Below are positions 6,719 through 15,386 of a stretch of DNA of 17,586 nucleotides, in pieces; position 1 is the stretch's first letter; each line of letters opens with the position of its first letter. Source of the DNA: JBBDIO01 sp040880365 (GTDB lineage Bacteria; Chloroflexota; Anaerolineae; Caldilineales; Caldilineaceae); assembly GCA_040880365.1 (NCBI GenBank), contig JBBDIO010000201.1:1-17586 (forward strand). Reading direction: 5' to 3'. A program made the position numbers and the translations under genes. The notes under the pieces were generated by a model. The model was not told the origin of the DNA and made no database searches. It saw only the letters and a list, made by a program, of their open reading frames with translations.

Positions 6719-8308
6719 TTATTCGCGCGGGCCGGTGGGCGCGGGCGGCGCGGCGCGTGTCGTGCGATTGACTGTGCGATTGACTGTGCGATTGGCTGTG
6801 CGATTGGCTGTGCGATTGGCTGTGCGATTGGCTGTGCGGATTGCCTGATAGTCGGCCTTGATTTGCGCCAGTTCGGGGGCGGCAATTTCGCGTCCGCCAT
6901 AATAGACGCGCAGATAGGCATTGGTGATGCGTTGCAGCGCGGGTGCGTGATCCGGGAAGAGCTGGATCAACGCAGGCAGAAAGCGGTCGGGCGATTGGGC
7001 GGGTGCGCGGCGGACTCCTTGGCGCGCGGCCATGCGCAACACATTCGCATAGATATTCTCCACGGATACGGCGGCCAGCAGTTGGCTGCCCACGCCATAG
7101 CGACGCAGCATGTTGAACCATGTACGCAACCGATCCAGCCCCAGCCCGCGGCCTTGTACGGCCTGGGCCGTTTCGCGCGCGGTCTCCTCGTCGCCGGCGG
7201 CGCGTCTGCGCCGTTGGGTGCGCATGAGAAAAAGCCAGAGTAGCCCCAACGCCAGCACGATGGCGCCTGTGACCAGACAATAGCGAAAGAGATATGAGCG
7301 GTCGATGACATCGCCCAGGCTGACGAATTCTTCGTCGAATACCATGGGTTCCAGGGGCGGGGCCGGGGGAATCTCGGTGAGGCGGGCCTGGATGAGCGCG
7401 GCCAACCATTCGAAGAAGGGGGTCAGCGCGATGAGGACGGCGATGAGCACCCGACCGAGGATTGCGCCCAGAAATTGCCACAGAGGCATGGTCCAGCCCA
7501 GGAGTATACGCACGGTGTCGGGAGTGAGCAGCCATGCGCCGCCCAGCGCGAGCGCGGCGACCAGGGCGATGATCGCCAGCATATGGCCCACCCGTGACCA
7601 GGGCAAGAGTGCCCCCGCGCTGTGGGCAACCTGTTGATCTGCGGCCTGGGCTTTGTCGTCGACGCGGGCCAGGGCGACCGCCAGGAGACCGAGTACGATG
7701 GTCGCCACGAAGTATTGAATCGCCACGCTTGCCGGTGCGCCGCCCAGCGTGGTCAGCAGGCCATTGCCCAGCAGCGCCAGCAACATGGCGACGCGGAAAG
7801 TGACGCCGACACTGAAGAAGCTCAGCCCGCGGTCGGTGAAGGTTGCCACGCGGAACCAGAGAAAGAAATTGAGCAGCAGGATCACCAGTTCGGGGCGCAG
7901 ACCGTTGGTGAAGTTGAAGATCGCGGTCAGTGTGCCCAGTATCCAGCGGGTGGAAAACCACGCGGCAACCGGATAGAGCAAGCCCGCGATGGCGAGCAGC
8001 GATGTGGCGGCAAAGGCCGCCAGTATGATGATCTGGCGGGCCGGGGTGTCGATCTGGCGGCGATTGAGCCAATCGACCAGCAGCATATAGAGCAGCATGG
8101 CTGCCCAGATTAGCGCCAGGGCCAAAAGCGGTTGGCTGGTGAGCAGGCTCAGTCTGTCAAAGCGACTATCCAGGACAGTGTCTATGCTATTGGCGGCGCG
8201 GGGCGCCCAATAGGTGAGCAATAGCGCGAGAAACGGGAGATACCAGGAAATTTCGAGACCCGCCAGCGCGCCAAAGAGCAGGCGATGGCGGCGGTTGGTC
8301 AGCAACAT
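6719..8308 (-). CDS. Multi-pass membrane protein with C-terminal DUF4129 domain and ANRT-repeat tail
   Basis: From ATG 8308 this is a 529-residue integral membrane protein with about eight to nine hydrophobic helices in the first 360 residues. A basic segment (RTQRRRR) follows, then a soluble C-terminal part. Its segment at about 425-472, RRAPAQSPDRFLPAL ending LRVYYGG, matches the DUF4129 family. That family commonly sits beside MoxR and DUF58 genes, often fused to or near a transglutaminase-like domain. No transglutaminase triad is visible here. The role is unknown; involvement in envelope assembly or proteolytic surveillance is inferred from the cluster. The extreme C-terminus is odd: ANRT four times, then VNRT twice, encoded by a 12-bp tandem repeat. 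It is the last gene of the moxR cluster, separated from the DUF58 gene by 72 bp. A GTG at 8326 would add six residues; neither start has a clear ribosome site. Confidence 0.78.
   Translation of the reverse strand: MLLTNRRHRLLFGALAGLEISWYLPFLALLLTYWAPRAANSIDTVLDSRFDRLSLLTSQPLLALALIWAAMLLYMLLVDWLNRRQIDTPARQIIILAAFAATSLLAIAGLLYPVAAWFSTRWILGTLTAIFNFTNGLRPELVILLLNFFLWFRVATFTDRGLSFFSVGVTFRVAMLLALLGNGLLTTLGGAPASVAIQYFVATIVLGLLAVALARVDDKAQAADQQVAHSAGALLPWSRVGHMLAIIALVAALALGGAWLLTPDTVRILLGWTMPLWQFLGAILGRVLIAVLIALTPFFEWLAALIQARLTEIPPAPPLEPMVFDEEFVSLGDVIDRSYLFRYCLVTGAIVLALGLLWLFLMRTQRRRRAAGDEETARETAQAVQGRGLGLDRLRTWFNMLRRYGVGSQLLAAVSVENIYANVLRMAARQGVRRAPAQSPDRFLPALIQLFPDHAPALQRITNAYLRVYYGGREIAAPELAQIKADYQAIRTANRTANRTANRTANRTVNRTVNRTTRAAPPAPTGPRE
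6762..6833. repeat. Six tandem copies of a 12-bp unit inside the DUF4129 gene
   Basis: The unit GTGCGATTGRCT is repeated six times without interruption (two copies with A, four with G at the variable base), followed by a decayed seventh. It lies in the 3' end of the DUF4129 gene. Since 12 is divisible by three, copy-number change would lengthen or shorten the ANRT/VNRT tail by four residues per unit without a frameshift. Confidence 0.92.
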
Positions 8309-8380
8309 GGGACACCCAATCGCCACGCAGCACGGGCGCGCGCAGCCAGTTGGGGTGCAACCTGTTGGCGTGCAGGCTGT

Positions 8381-9649
8381 TTATACATGGCGTGCCATCT
8401 GAATCAGATCGTCTGCCAGATGGGGCAGATGATAGACCGTAATATTGGGCAGGTCCTGGGCAGGCGGCGCTTCGGCCAATGTGACCAGCACGATACGGCG
8501 TCCGCCGGCTGCCAGATCCAGCAGCGTTGCCAATAGGGCGGGGTGGGCGATGCCCGTGACCACAACCAGCGTGGCGCCCCACGGCAGATGCGGCGCTTCG
8601 ATGGGCAACAACTGTTCGATGGGGCCGGTGGCGAGGGGCGTGACCGCGGCGAGCAGTTCGAGCACGGTGATCAGTTGCTGGGGGCTGCGTCCCGGCAGCA
8701 AGCGGATGGGGCGGTCGCTGGCCGGCAATACGCCATTCGCCGACAGGCCAAAGGGCAGACGCTGTTCATCGGCCAGGGCAGCCAGGCTGGCCGTCACACT
8801 GATCACGCGTTCCTGCAATTCGGGCATGTAGCCATACCAGTGGCGTTCCATGGTGGCGACATTGAGAAAGAACTGGATGTGCGTCTCTTCGCTGGGTTCA
8901 TAGATGCGGCTGAGCATGGTTTGCTGGCGCGCAGTCGCCTTCCAGTGCACGCGGCGCAATCCATCGGAGGCTTGCCACTCGCGAATGCCCGCCGTGCGCA
9001 GGGGGTCTTCAAAAAGGCTGTGCGGTACATGCACTTCGCCAAAGGGGTTTTTGGTGGGCAATTGCAATTCGGCGGCGGCATAGAGGCGCGGGTAGACAAT
9101 CAGAAACTGGGTGTCGGCGACGGTCTGGCGTCGGGTGAAAAATCCGAAACTGTCGCCGGTGTGCAGCGTCACCGGGCCAAAACGGTGGAACCCGCGCGTG
9201 GTGCATTGAATTTCGAAGCGGCGCGTAAGACGTTGGCGCGGACCCAGCATCCAGAATGTTGTGAATTCGGCCAGATTGTTGCTGGGGTTGGGTGCGATTT
9301 GGTGTTCGTTGATGGCAAGCTCATCGGGGAAAATGTCGCGGCCAATGATCCAGGAAACGGGTGTGAATTTGCGGTTGGCGAGTGACAGTTCCAGGGTCAC
9401 TGTCTCGCCCAGAAAGGCGCGGGTTTCGCTGAAGCGGCGGGCATAGACGAGATTTTCGATGGCGATCCGGGCATAGAGCCAGGCGAAACCGGCGATTACA
9501 AAGAGAAATGCGGCTGCGGTTGTGAAGAAGGGGTTGCGCGTGGCCGCGCCAATCAGGGTCAAGACAATGCCCAGCAGCAGCCAGGCATCGCTGAACTGGG
9601 TGTCTTTGCCGGTGTCGATGATGCGCCGGCTTGCAGATCCGAGATTCAT
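8381..9649 (-). CDS. DUF58 domain protein (MoxR partner)
   Basis: This 422-residue protein starts with two membrane helices (about 23-37 and 41-60), then a beta-rich region with the phrase TRGFHRFGPVTLHTGDSFGFF (152-172, given as a span). Next comes the DUF58 signature REWQASDGLRRVHWKATARQ (223-242). The rest resembles a von Willebrand A-like fold, with LVVVTGI (361-367) as a likely strand. DUF58 proteins are nearly always encoded beside MoxR ATPases. They are thought to act with them as chaperone-type partners in membrane or envelope processes; no reaction is established. The gene starts 87 bp after moxR ends and is followed by the DUF4129 gene, giving the standard order moxR, DUF58, membrane protein. 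The ATG at 9649 is the only start that includes the first helix. Confidence 0.87.
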   Translation of the reverse strand: MNLGSASRRIIDTGKDTQFSDAWLLLGIVLTLIGAATRNPFFTTAAAFLFVIAGFAWLYARIAIENLVYARRFSETRAFLGETVTLELSLANRKFTPVSWIIGRDIFPDELAINEHQIAPNPSNNLAEFTTFWMLGPRQRLTRRFEIQCTTRGFHRFGPVTLHTGDSFGFFTRRQTVADTQFLIVYPRLYAAAELQLPTKNPFGEVHVPHSLFEDPLRTAGIREWQASDGLRRVHWKATARQQTMLSRIYEPSEETHIQFFLNVATMERHWYGYMPELQERVISVTASLAALADEQRLPFGLSANGVLPASDRPIRLLPGRSPQQLITVLELLAAVTPLATGPIEQLLPIEAPHLPWGATLVVVTGIAHPALLATLLDLAAGGRRIVLVTLAEAPPAQDLPNITVYHLPHLADDLIQMARHV

Positions 9650-9736
9650 GTTCGCTTTGCGCCTGTTCCCAAACGCCGGGGGTGGGCGGAGGGATGTCTA
9701 TGCACGCGATGTCTGTTCACCTGTCTGTTCGACTGT

Positions 9737-10690
<954 letters not shown>

Positions 10691-10777
10691 GCGTGTCGTG
10701 ATTGTGCGCGCCCGGATGGGCAACGCGTATCCTTTCGATATCTTCCAGAGCATAGGTTCGAACGTGTAGGTTTCAGC

Positions 10778-10791
10778 CTGTGACGTCACAG
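10778..10791. promoter_or_regulatory. Perfect 14-bp palindrome upstream of moxR
   Basis: CTGTGACGTCACAG is a perfect inverted repeat; with one mismatch it extends to 20 bp through outer AG and CT. It lies 88 bp before the moxR start, in the gap after the acyl-AMP ligase gene. The TGTGA/TCACA half-sites recall CRP/FNR-family or GntR-type operators, but the 2-bp spacing differs from the 6 bp of the E. coli CRP site. It could bind a dimeric regulator of the moxR cluster. No T-run follows, so it is not a terminator. Confidence 0.45.
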
Positions 10792-10858
10792 ACTATGTGG
10801 AGATGGCGTCGGATGCAGAGTGCCGCGGCAATGGCGTTGAAGCGGTGCGTTGTGCCGG

Positions 10859-12862
10859 TCAGGAGTTTTGCTCGGCAGCCTGCATCAGTTGTGAGAGATT
10901 GCGCACAGTCGCAGTTTCGAAGAATTCACCGGGCACGGCAACCCCAAAAAGGCTTTCGATTTCCAGAGCCAGACGGGTGGCTGCCAGGGAATCGCCGCCC
11001 AATTCGAAGAAGTCATCATCATACCCCACGACGGGCTGTTGTAACATTTCGGCCATGAGCGAGGCGAGGATTGCCATGCGGTCTGTACGAGTGATGTCGA
11101 ACTGGGCAGCAAAAGGCGTGCCAAATTCGCTCAGATATTTGGCTTTGGTATGGGCGCGGGCAATTTTGCCGCTGGTGGTGACCTGAACCCATCCACTGCG
11201 CACCAGCCGCAGATCGGCGAGATTTACGCCCAGCGTGCGCTGAATTTCCAGGCGAATCGTGGCGATTAGAGCCAGTTGGGTTTCTTCATCACGCGCGCCC
11301 TTTAATTCACAGACCATGACGGGCACTTCTGTGCCCAGGTGGTGATGGGGGATGCCAAAGGCGGCACAGCGGCGACCATCGGTGCCCAGTTGGCGACGGG
11401 CAACGCTCTCGATTGTTTCGGGCAAAATGTTTTCGCCGCCGGCAATAATCAGATCCTTAATGCGGCCACAAATAAAGACTTGGCCTTCGACAAGATAGCC
11501 CAGGTCGCCGGTGTGAAACCAGCCGTCGGCGTCGAGATTGGGATTTTGCGGGAGATCGCGGGCGTCTGCCACCTTATAATACGCGTCCAAGCCTGTTTTA
11601 GGGCCGGCTGTGGGGTCTGGGTAGTAGCCGATGAATAACGAGTCGCCGCGCAGCAAAAGCTCGCCAATCATGCGCTCCTGCTGCGTGATTCCCTCTGGAC
11701 CCAAAACGGCGATTTCGGTTGTGACATGGGGAACACCACAACCCACAATGGATATCGTATTGGCGGTGGGTTCGGGCTGGGGTTGCGCCAGCGTACCTGC
11801 TTCGATAGATTGCCGGGGCACGTGTTCTACCGAGATGGGGCGATCGAACGAATTGATCGTTATCCAAAGCACATTTTCTGCCATTCCCCAGCCGGTTGTA
11901 ACGGCTAGCGGATCAAGCCCACAAGGTGCAAAATGGGCGGAAAAGGCGTTCAATGTGTCGATGCTAATCATCTCCGAGCCGTTGCCTACGTGTATCCACG
12001 AGCTTAGGTCCAATCCTTGCAGGTCTTCGGGGGCAACATGGCGGGCGCAGTGGCTGAAGCCAAAATTGGGCATCCAGGTATGCGTGCCGCGATAGTCGTG
12101 GACGGCCTGAAACAGGGTGCGAGGACGGCGCAGCCAGCTTTGGGGTGGCAGGGATACGGCGCTTGCACCTGCCATCAGTGGCCCCAGCGTGAGTGATCCC
12201 AGCCCCATATCATGATAAAACGGTAGCCAGCCTACGCACACACTTTCGGCGCTATAGCGTGTTACCTTGTTAAAGGTAGTGAGATTGGACAGCGCGGCCG
12301 CGTGCGAAATCAGTGCCCCTTTGGGGATGCCGGTGGTTCCGCTGCTGAATTGCAGATAGGCCGGCACGCGGTCGGAGTGGGGGTCAATGGGCAGCTCAGT
12401 CAGACGGTTTGCCGAGAAGGCTGTGGCTGTCGCGACCTCGATATCCAGGACCGGCGTGCGCGTGGATCGTACCAGGTCTTCGAGTACATCGGCATATTCT
12501 GCGGTGGTGACAATTGCCGCGGGGCCGGCGGCCTGCAAGAGCTGTATCAAGCGTTCCTGATAGATTGCTGTGTTTTTGTGCTGGCCGTAATAGGGAAAAA
12601 TATTGGGAAGTGCGCCGGCAAAGAGCGCACCCCAAAAGGCTTTGATTGGCGCATAGCCGTGATCCAGGGCGATGATTACCAGAGTGCCGGGCGTTATATT
12701 TTGCGCCCGCAGATAGGCCCCAACCTGGCGTGCGTCGTCTACAAGCTGGGCATAGGTGATGGTTTCGGCGGGCAAGCCGGGGTGCAAAAAGGTGAGCGCG
12801 GTCTTTTCGGGGGTGGCCGCGGCGTTAGTCAAGAGTTTTTGTGGCAGGGTTGCAATAGGCAT
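10859..12862 (-). CDS. Fatty acyl-AMP ligase-like enzyme fused to a C-terminal acyl carrier domain
   Basis: This 667-residue protein joins an adenylate-forming domain (about 1-585) to a carrier domain (about 595-665). Adenylation motifs are FSSGTTGIPKG (172-182), WLPFYHDMGLG (212-222), TGWGMAEN (323-330), FHTGDLGY (449-456), GRIKDLIIAGGENILP (466-481) and catalytic K566 in TTSGKIA. WLPFYHDMG followed by a MPNFGFSHCAR segment (264-274) is the pattern of fatty acyl-AMP ligases, which activate fatty acids as acyl-adenylates and pass them to a carrier rather than to CoA. The carrier motif ELGGDSLAA (620-628) supplies S625 for the phosphopantetheine arm, so the protein could load itself. No polyketide or peptide synthase is adjacent, so the acceptor is unknown. 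A glycosyltransferase gene lies 82 bp upstream. A medium-chain acyl-CoA-like or aryl substrate cannot be excluded. The ATG 12862 is preceded by GGAAAGA about 11 bases away. Confidence 0.82.
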   Translation of the reverse strand: MPIATLPQKLLTNAAATPEKTALTFLHPGLPAETITYAQLVDDARQVGAYLRAQNITPGTLVIIALDHGYAPIKAFWGALFAGALPNIFPYYGQHKNTAIYQERLIQLLQAAGPAAIVTTAEYADVLEDLVRSTRTPVLDIEVATATAFSANRLTELPIDPHSDRVPAYLQFSSGTTGIPKGALISHAAALSNLTTFNKVTRYSAESVCVGWLPFYHDMGLGSLTLGPLMAGASAVSLPPQSWLRRPRTLFQAVHDYRGTHTWMPNFGFSHCARHVAPEDLQGLDLSSWIHVGNGSEMISIDTLNAFSAHFAPCGLDPLAVTTGWGMAENVLWITINSFDRPISVEHVPRQSIEAGTLAQPQPEPTANTISIVGCGVPHVTTEIAVLGPEGITQQERMIGELLLRGDSLFIGYYPDPTAGPKTGLDAYYKVADARDLPQNPNLDADGWFHTGDLGYLVEGQVFICGRIKDLIIAGGENILPETIESVARRQLGTDGRRCAAFGIPHHHLGTEVPVMVCELKGARDEETQLALIATIRLEIQRTLGVNLADLRLVRSGWVQVTTSGKIARAHTKAKYLSEFGTPFAAQFDITRTDRMAILASLMAEMLQQPVVGYDDDFFELGGDSLAATRLALEIESLFGVAVPGEFFETATVRNLSQLMQAAEQNS

Positions 12863-12877
12863 TTTTGAGCTAATCTT

Positions 12878-12949
12878 TCCGAATATTCCGAATATACAGA
12901 AGTACAGTTTATGGCGCGTATGAGTTCAAGTTTATGTCGCCAGTTTATG
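12878..12949. repeat. Repeat-rich leader between the glycosyltransferase and acyl-AMP ligase genes
   Basis: This AT-rich stretch contains TCCGAATAT twice in tandem (12878-12886, 12887-12895) and AGTTTATG three times (12906-12913, 12929-12936, 12942-12949). The last copy overlaps the glycosyltransferase stop codon. The tandem pair also creates the palindrome GAATATTC. On the minus strand TTGAAC followed 17 bp later by TGTACT is a weak promoter candidate for the ligase gene. An operator array or local slippage could explain the repeats. Confidence 0.5.
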
Positions 12950-13739
12950 TAGTCGGTTTGGCTGTGCGCTTGCGACGCTGCAGGGATGCCTGGATGGCGG
13001 CAAACTTCGCGCGTTCGGTGCGGGCCAGATCGTTCGTGCTGTTGTGCGCGTGACGACGGTAGGCAATCGCGACTTCGGGCAGCTGGGTGATGGTGACGCC
13101 CTGTTCCCGCGCGCGCAGTATCCAATCCAGATCCTCGCTATAGCGCAGATTTTCATTCAATAAGCCGACTCTGGCAAAGACGGTGCGGCGATAGAGGCCA
13201 CTATCCAGCTTGGGCGACCAGGTGATGGGCGCCCATTCGACGGGCGGCGTGGCTGGGATATTGGCATCTGCGGGATCGGGATAATTGGGCGCGGCGGCAA
13301 GTGTGCGAAACGGATGGGTCATGCCCTGGACGCCCTGCACGGCAGGGTGGGCGAGCAAGTAGCGCAAATGGCGATGGAGTGTGGCAGGTAGCCAGTAGTC
13401 ATCGGCATCCAGAAATGTGACGAAATCGGCCTGGGCCAATCTGATGCCGCGGTTGCGGGCGGCGGAAGGGCCGCGATTGGCCTGGTAGACATAGCGCAAC
13501 GCGGCCCGGCGCGGGTCGCACGCCAGGCTTGCCACGACCTGTGCAGTGGCATCGGTGGAGCCGTCGTCGACAATAATGACATCCAGCGGCGCATAGTTCT
13601 GCTCCCAAATGCTCGCCACGGCCGCAGGCAGATACTCTGCGCCGTTGTAGACGGGAATGATGACGCTGATCTGCGGCAAGCTGAGTGCCGGATAGTCCTG
13701 CCTGTAGGCATTATTTGGCGTGTGGGTTGGCTTGAACAT
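12945..13739 (-). CDS. Family 2 glycosyltransferase
   Basis: This 264-residue protein has the GT-A fold of family 2 transferases. ISVIIPVYNGAEYL (24-37) opens the nucleotide-sugar-binding fold. VDDGSTD (57-63) and the DxD metal motif FLDADD (109-114) bind the sugar nucleotide, RGPSAARNRG (89-98) is a conserved loop, and SEDLDW (201-206) supplies the likely catalytic acid. No membrane helix is visible, so it is probably soluble or peripheral, adding one sugar to a lipid-linked, protein or polysaccharide acceptor that cannot be named. It is the first gene of a minus-strand run and is followed after 82 bp by the acyl-AMP ligase/carrier gene, which makes a glycolipid or acylated glycan product possible. 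A good promoter lies just upstream; no clear ribosome site precedes ATG 13739. Confidence 0.88.
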   Translation of the reverse strand: MFKPTHTPNNAYRQDYPALSLPQISVIIPVYNGAEYLPAAVASIWEQNYAPLDVIIVDDGSTDATAQVVASLACDPRRAALRYVYQANRGPSAARNRGIRLAQADFVTFLDADDYWLPATLHRHLRYLLAHPAVQGVQGMTHPFRTLAAAPNYPDPADANIPATPPVEWAPITWSPKLDSGLYRRTVFARVGLLNENLRYSEDLDWILRAREQGVTITQLPEVAIAYRRHAHNSTNDLARTERAKFAAIQASLQRRKRTAKPTT

Positions 13740-13762
13740 GGCAAACAGTCTAGGGTTTTCGA

Positions 13763-13791
13763 ATCATAGATGCAGTCAACGATGCAGTCAA
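13763..13791 (-). promoter_or_regulatory. Sigma70-type promoter for the glycosyltransferase gene
   Basis: On the minus strand TTGACT (13791-13786) and TATGAT (13768-13763) are separated by exactly 17 bp; each matches five of six consensus bases. Transcription would start near 13756, about 17 nt before the ATG. The spacer contains a second TTGACT because the element lies in a 12-bp tandem duplication (GATGCAGTCAAC at 13769-13780 and 13781-13792). Confidence 0.65.
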
Positions 13792-13792
13792 C
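13769..13792. repeat. Perfect 12-bp tandem duplication within the glycosyltransferase promoter
   Basis: GATGCAGTCAAC occurs twice without mismatch. The distal copy carries the correctly spaced -35 box; the proximal copy alone would place the -35 only 5 bp from the -10. Confidence 0.85.
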
Positions 13793-13869
13793 GGCGCAGG
13801 AATGGGTCACGCATGATCATAATTGGTTCATTCACCTGCCATTTGTGGTTGCCGGATTGGCAGACGTTT

Positions 13870-13898
13870 TTGACACGTCCAGAGCTGAACCCTATAAT
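13870..13898 (+). promoter_or_regulatory. Consensus sigma70 promoter of secD-secF
   Basis: TTGACA (13870-13875), a 17-bp spacer and TATAAT (13893-13898) form a perfect consensus promoter. Transcription would start near 13905, leaving a leader of about 54 nt that contains a small CCGGT/ACCGG hairpin (13926-13940) and the ribosome site TGGAG at 13949-13953. Confidence 0.8.
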
Positions 13899-13958
13899 GC
13901 AATGGTTTGCCCTTCTTGATGAAATCCGGTAATCGACCGGTGCAACTCTGGAGTGACT

Positions 13959-15356
13959 ATGCGCGCCAATTTGTTCTCTCTGATCGTGATCGCTGTTATT
14001 GCTATATTTGTGGGCGTGCTTTCATTGCCCATCGACCAGCCCGCCTGGCTGGATCGAATGTTCACCCCCGAAGGTGGCGCTGCGCGCGATTTGCGCGAGT
14101 TTAAGCTGGGGCTGGATCTGCAGGGTGGCACGCAGGTGATGCTCGAAGCCGATCTGGCAGGAGACCAGGAGCCTGCCGACGGCGCGATGGAAGCCGCCAA
14201 GACCATTGTGGAAAATCGTGTCAACGGCCTGGGGGTTGCCGAGGCCGTTGTACAGATGCAGGGCGATACGCGTCTGATTGTGGAATTGCCGGGAGTGGCG
14301 GATCCCGATCAGGCAGTCGAGACACTGCGCTCGACCGGCCAGTTGGAGTTTGTGGATCCGGGTGGGCTTTTGCTGGGTTCGGGCATGATTATCAACACGA
14401 CCAATCATCCCACCCTCGCGCAGGATCTGGCAGATGAAGTGTTGAGCGGAACGGTGAATCCTGCCGATTTACCCTATCCCGACCAGGTATTCAACACGGT
14501 AATGACCGGCGATATTTTGCGCAATGCCATCGCTACGCAAGATCAGTTTTCGCAGTGGTTGATCAACTTTGAATTGACCAGTGACGGCAGTGAGCAATTT
14601 TTCGATTACACGCGCGCCAATGTGGGACGGCAGCTGGCTATTGTGCTGGATGGGTATGTGCTTTCGGCGCCCGAAATTAACGACGCCATCCGCGATTCCG
14701 GTGTCATCCAGGGGGCGTTTACGCGGGAAGAGGCCGAATCGCTGGCGGTGCAGATGCGCTATGGCGCGCTGCCGATTCCGTTGGCGGTGGTGGATATCCG
14801 CACGATTGGCGCCAGTCTGGGCCAGGATTCGATTGACAGCAGCCTGCAGGCTGGATTGCTGGGGATTATCGCGGTGCTCCTCTATATGATGATCATGTAT
14901 CGCGTGCCCGGTGTGCTGGCTAGCCTTGCGCTGGTGATCTATGTGGGGATGAACCTGGCAATTTTCAAGATGGTGCCAGTCACGCTGACTTTGGCGGGGA
15001 TTGCCGGTTTCCTGCTTTCGGTGGGCATGGCGGTAGATGCCAATATCCTTATTTTTGAACGGTTTAAGGAAGAATTGCGGCTGGGGCGCACCGTGCGTCT
15101 GGCGGTGGAAACGGGCTTCAACCGGGCCTGGCTGGCAATTCGCGATGGCAATCTGTCGACACTGATTAGCTGTGCGGTGCTCTACTGGTTTGGCAATACG
15201 TTTGGCGCCAGCGTGGTAAAAGGCTTTGCGGTGACGTTGAGCATTGGTGTTGTGCTTTCTATGCTGACGGCTGTGTTTGTCACCCGCACCTTTATGCGGG
15301 CTGCTGTGGCACGCAATCCCCAGAGCGAACGCGCCCGCGTTTGGCTGGGTTACTAG
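13959..15356 (+). CDS. secD: Protein translocase subunit SecD
   Basis: SecD works with SecF beside SecYEG in the cytoplasmic membrane, using the proton (or sodium) gradient to draw exported proteins across. From ATG 13959 it has 465 residues: a first helix (5-23), the periplasmic P1 region with FKLGLDLQGGTQ (48-59), then GRQLAIVLDGYVLSAPEI (223-240), and five C-terminal helices from about 297 to 445. The RND-type motif GMAVDANILIFERFKEE (356-372) lies in the membrane part. It is shorter than the roughly 615-residue E. coli SecD and similar to compact forms in other phyla, with a reduced periplasmic head. TGGAG lies 5 bases before the start; a GTG at 13953 is less likely. secF follows after 30 bp, forming an operon under a consensus promoter. 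Confidence 0.95.
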   Translation: MRANLFSLIVIAVIAIFVGVLSLPIDQPAWLDRMFTPEGGAARDLREFKLGLDLQGGTQVMLEADLAGDQEPADGAMEAAKTIVENRVNGLGVAEAVVQMQGDTRLIVELPGVADPDQAVETLRSTGQLEFVDPGGLLLGSGMIINTTNHPTLAQDLADEVLSGTVNPADLPYPDQVFNTVMTGDILRNAIATQDQFSQWLINFELTSDGSEQFFDYTRANVGRQLAIVLDGYVLSAPEINDAIRDSGVIQGAFTREEAESLAVQMRYGALPIPLAVVDIRTIGASLGQDSIDSSLQAGLLGIIAVLLYMMIMYRVPGVLASLALVIYVGMNLAIFKMVPVTLTLAGIAGFLLSVGMAVDANILIFERFKEELRLGRTVRLAVETGFNRAWLAIRDGNLSTLISCAVLYWFGNTFGASVVKGFAVTLSIGVVLSMLTAVFVTRTFMRAAVARNPQSERARVWLGY

Positions 15357-15386
15357 ATTCTGGTAGCGAAAAGGGAAACGATTGGT

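Noticed and set aside
6762..6833. Possible CRISPR array
   Set aside because: Units are 12 bp and contiguous with no spacers, and they lie inside a coding frame. No cas gene is present.
6012..8072. A 686-codon minus-strand frame with a (SQSH)n stretch
   Set aside because: It spans both the phosphoesterase (antisense) and the DUF4129 gene (out of frame). The SQSH repeat is the 12-bp repeat read in another frame.
10778..10791. Eukaryotic-type TGACGTCA element
   Set aside because: The core matches the CREB site, but the surroundings are plainly bacterial; it is treated as a generic palindromic operator candidate.
10820..10840. TGCCGCGGCA palindrome after the acyl-AMP ligase gene as a terminator
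   Set aside because: Short GC palindromes are expected by chance at this composition, there is no loop of usable size and no T-run follows on either strand.
13926..13940. CCGGT/ACCGG hairpin in the secD leader as a riboswitch or attenuator
   Set aside because: Only five base pairs, with no alternative pairing or T-run; too little for a regulatory RNA call.
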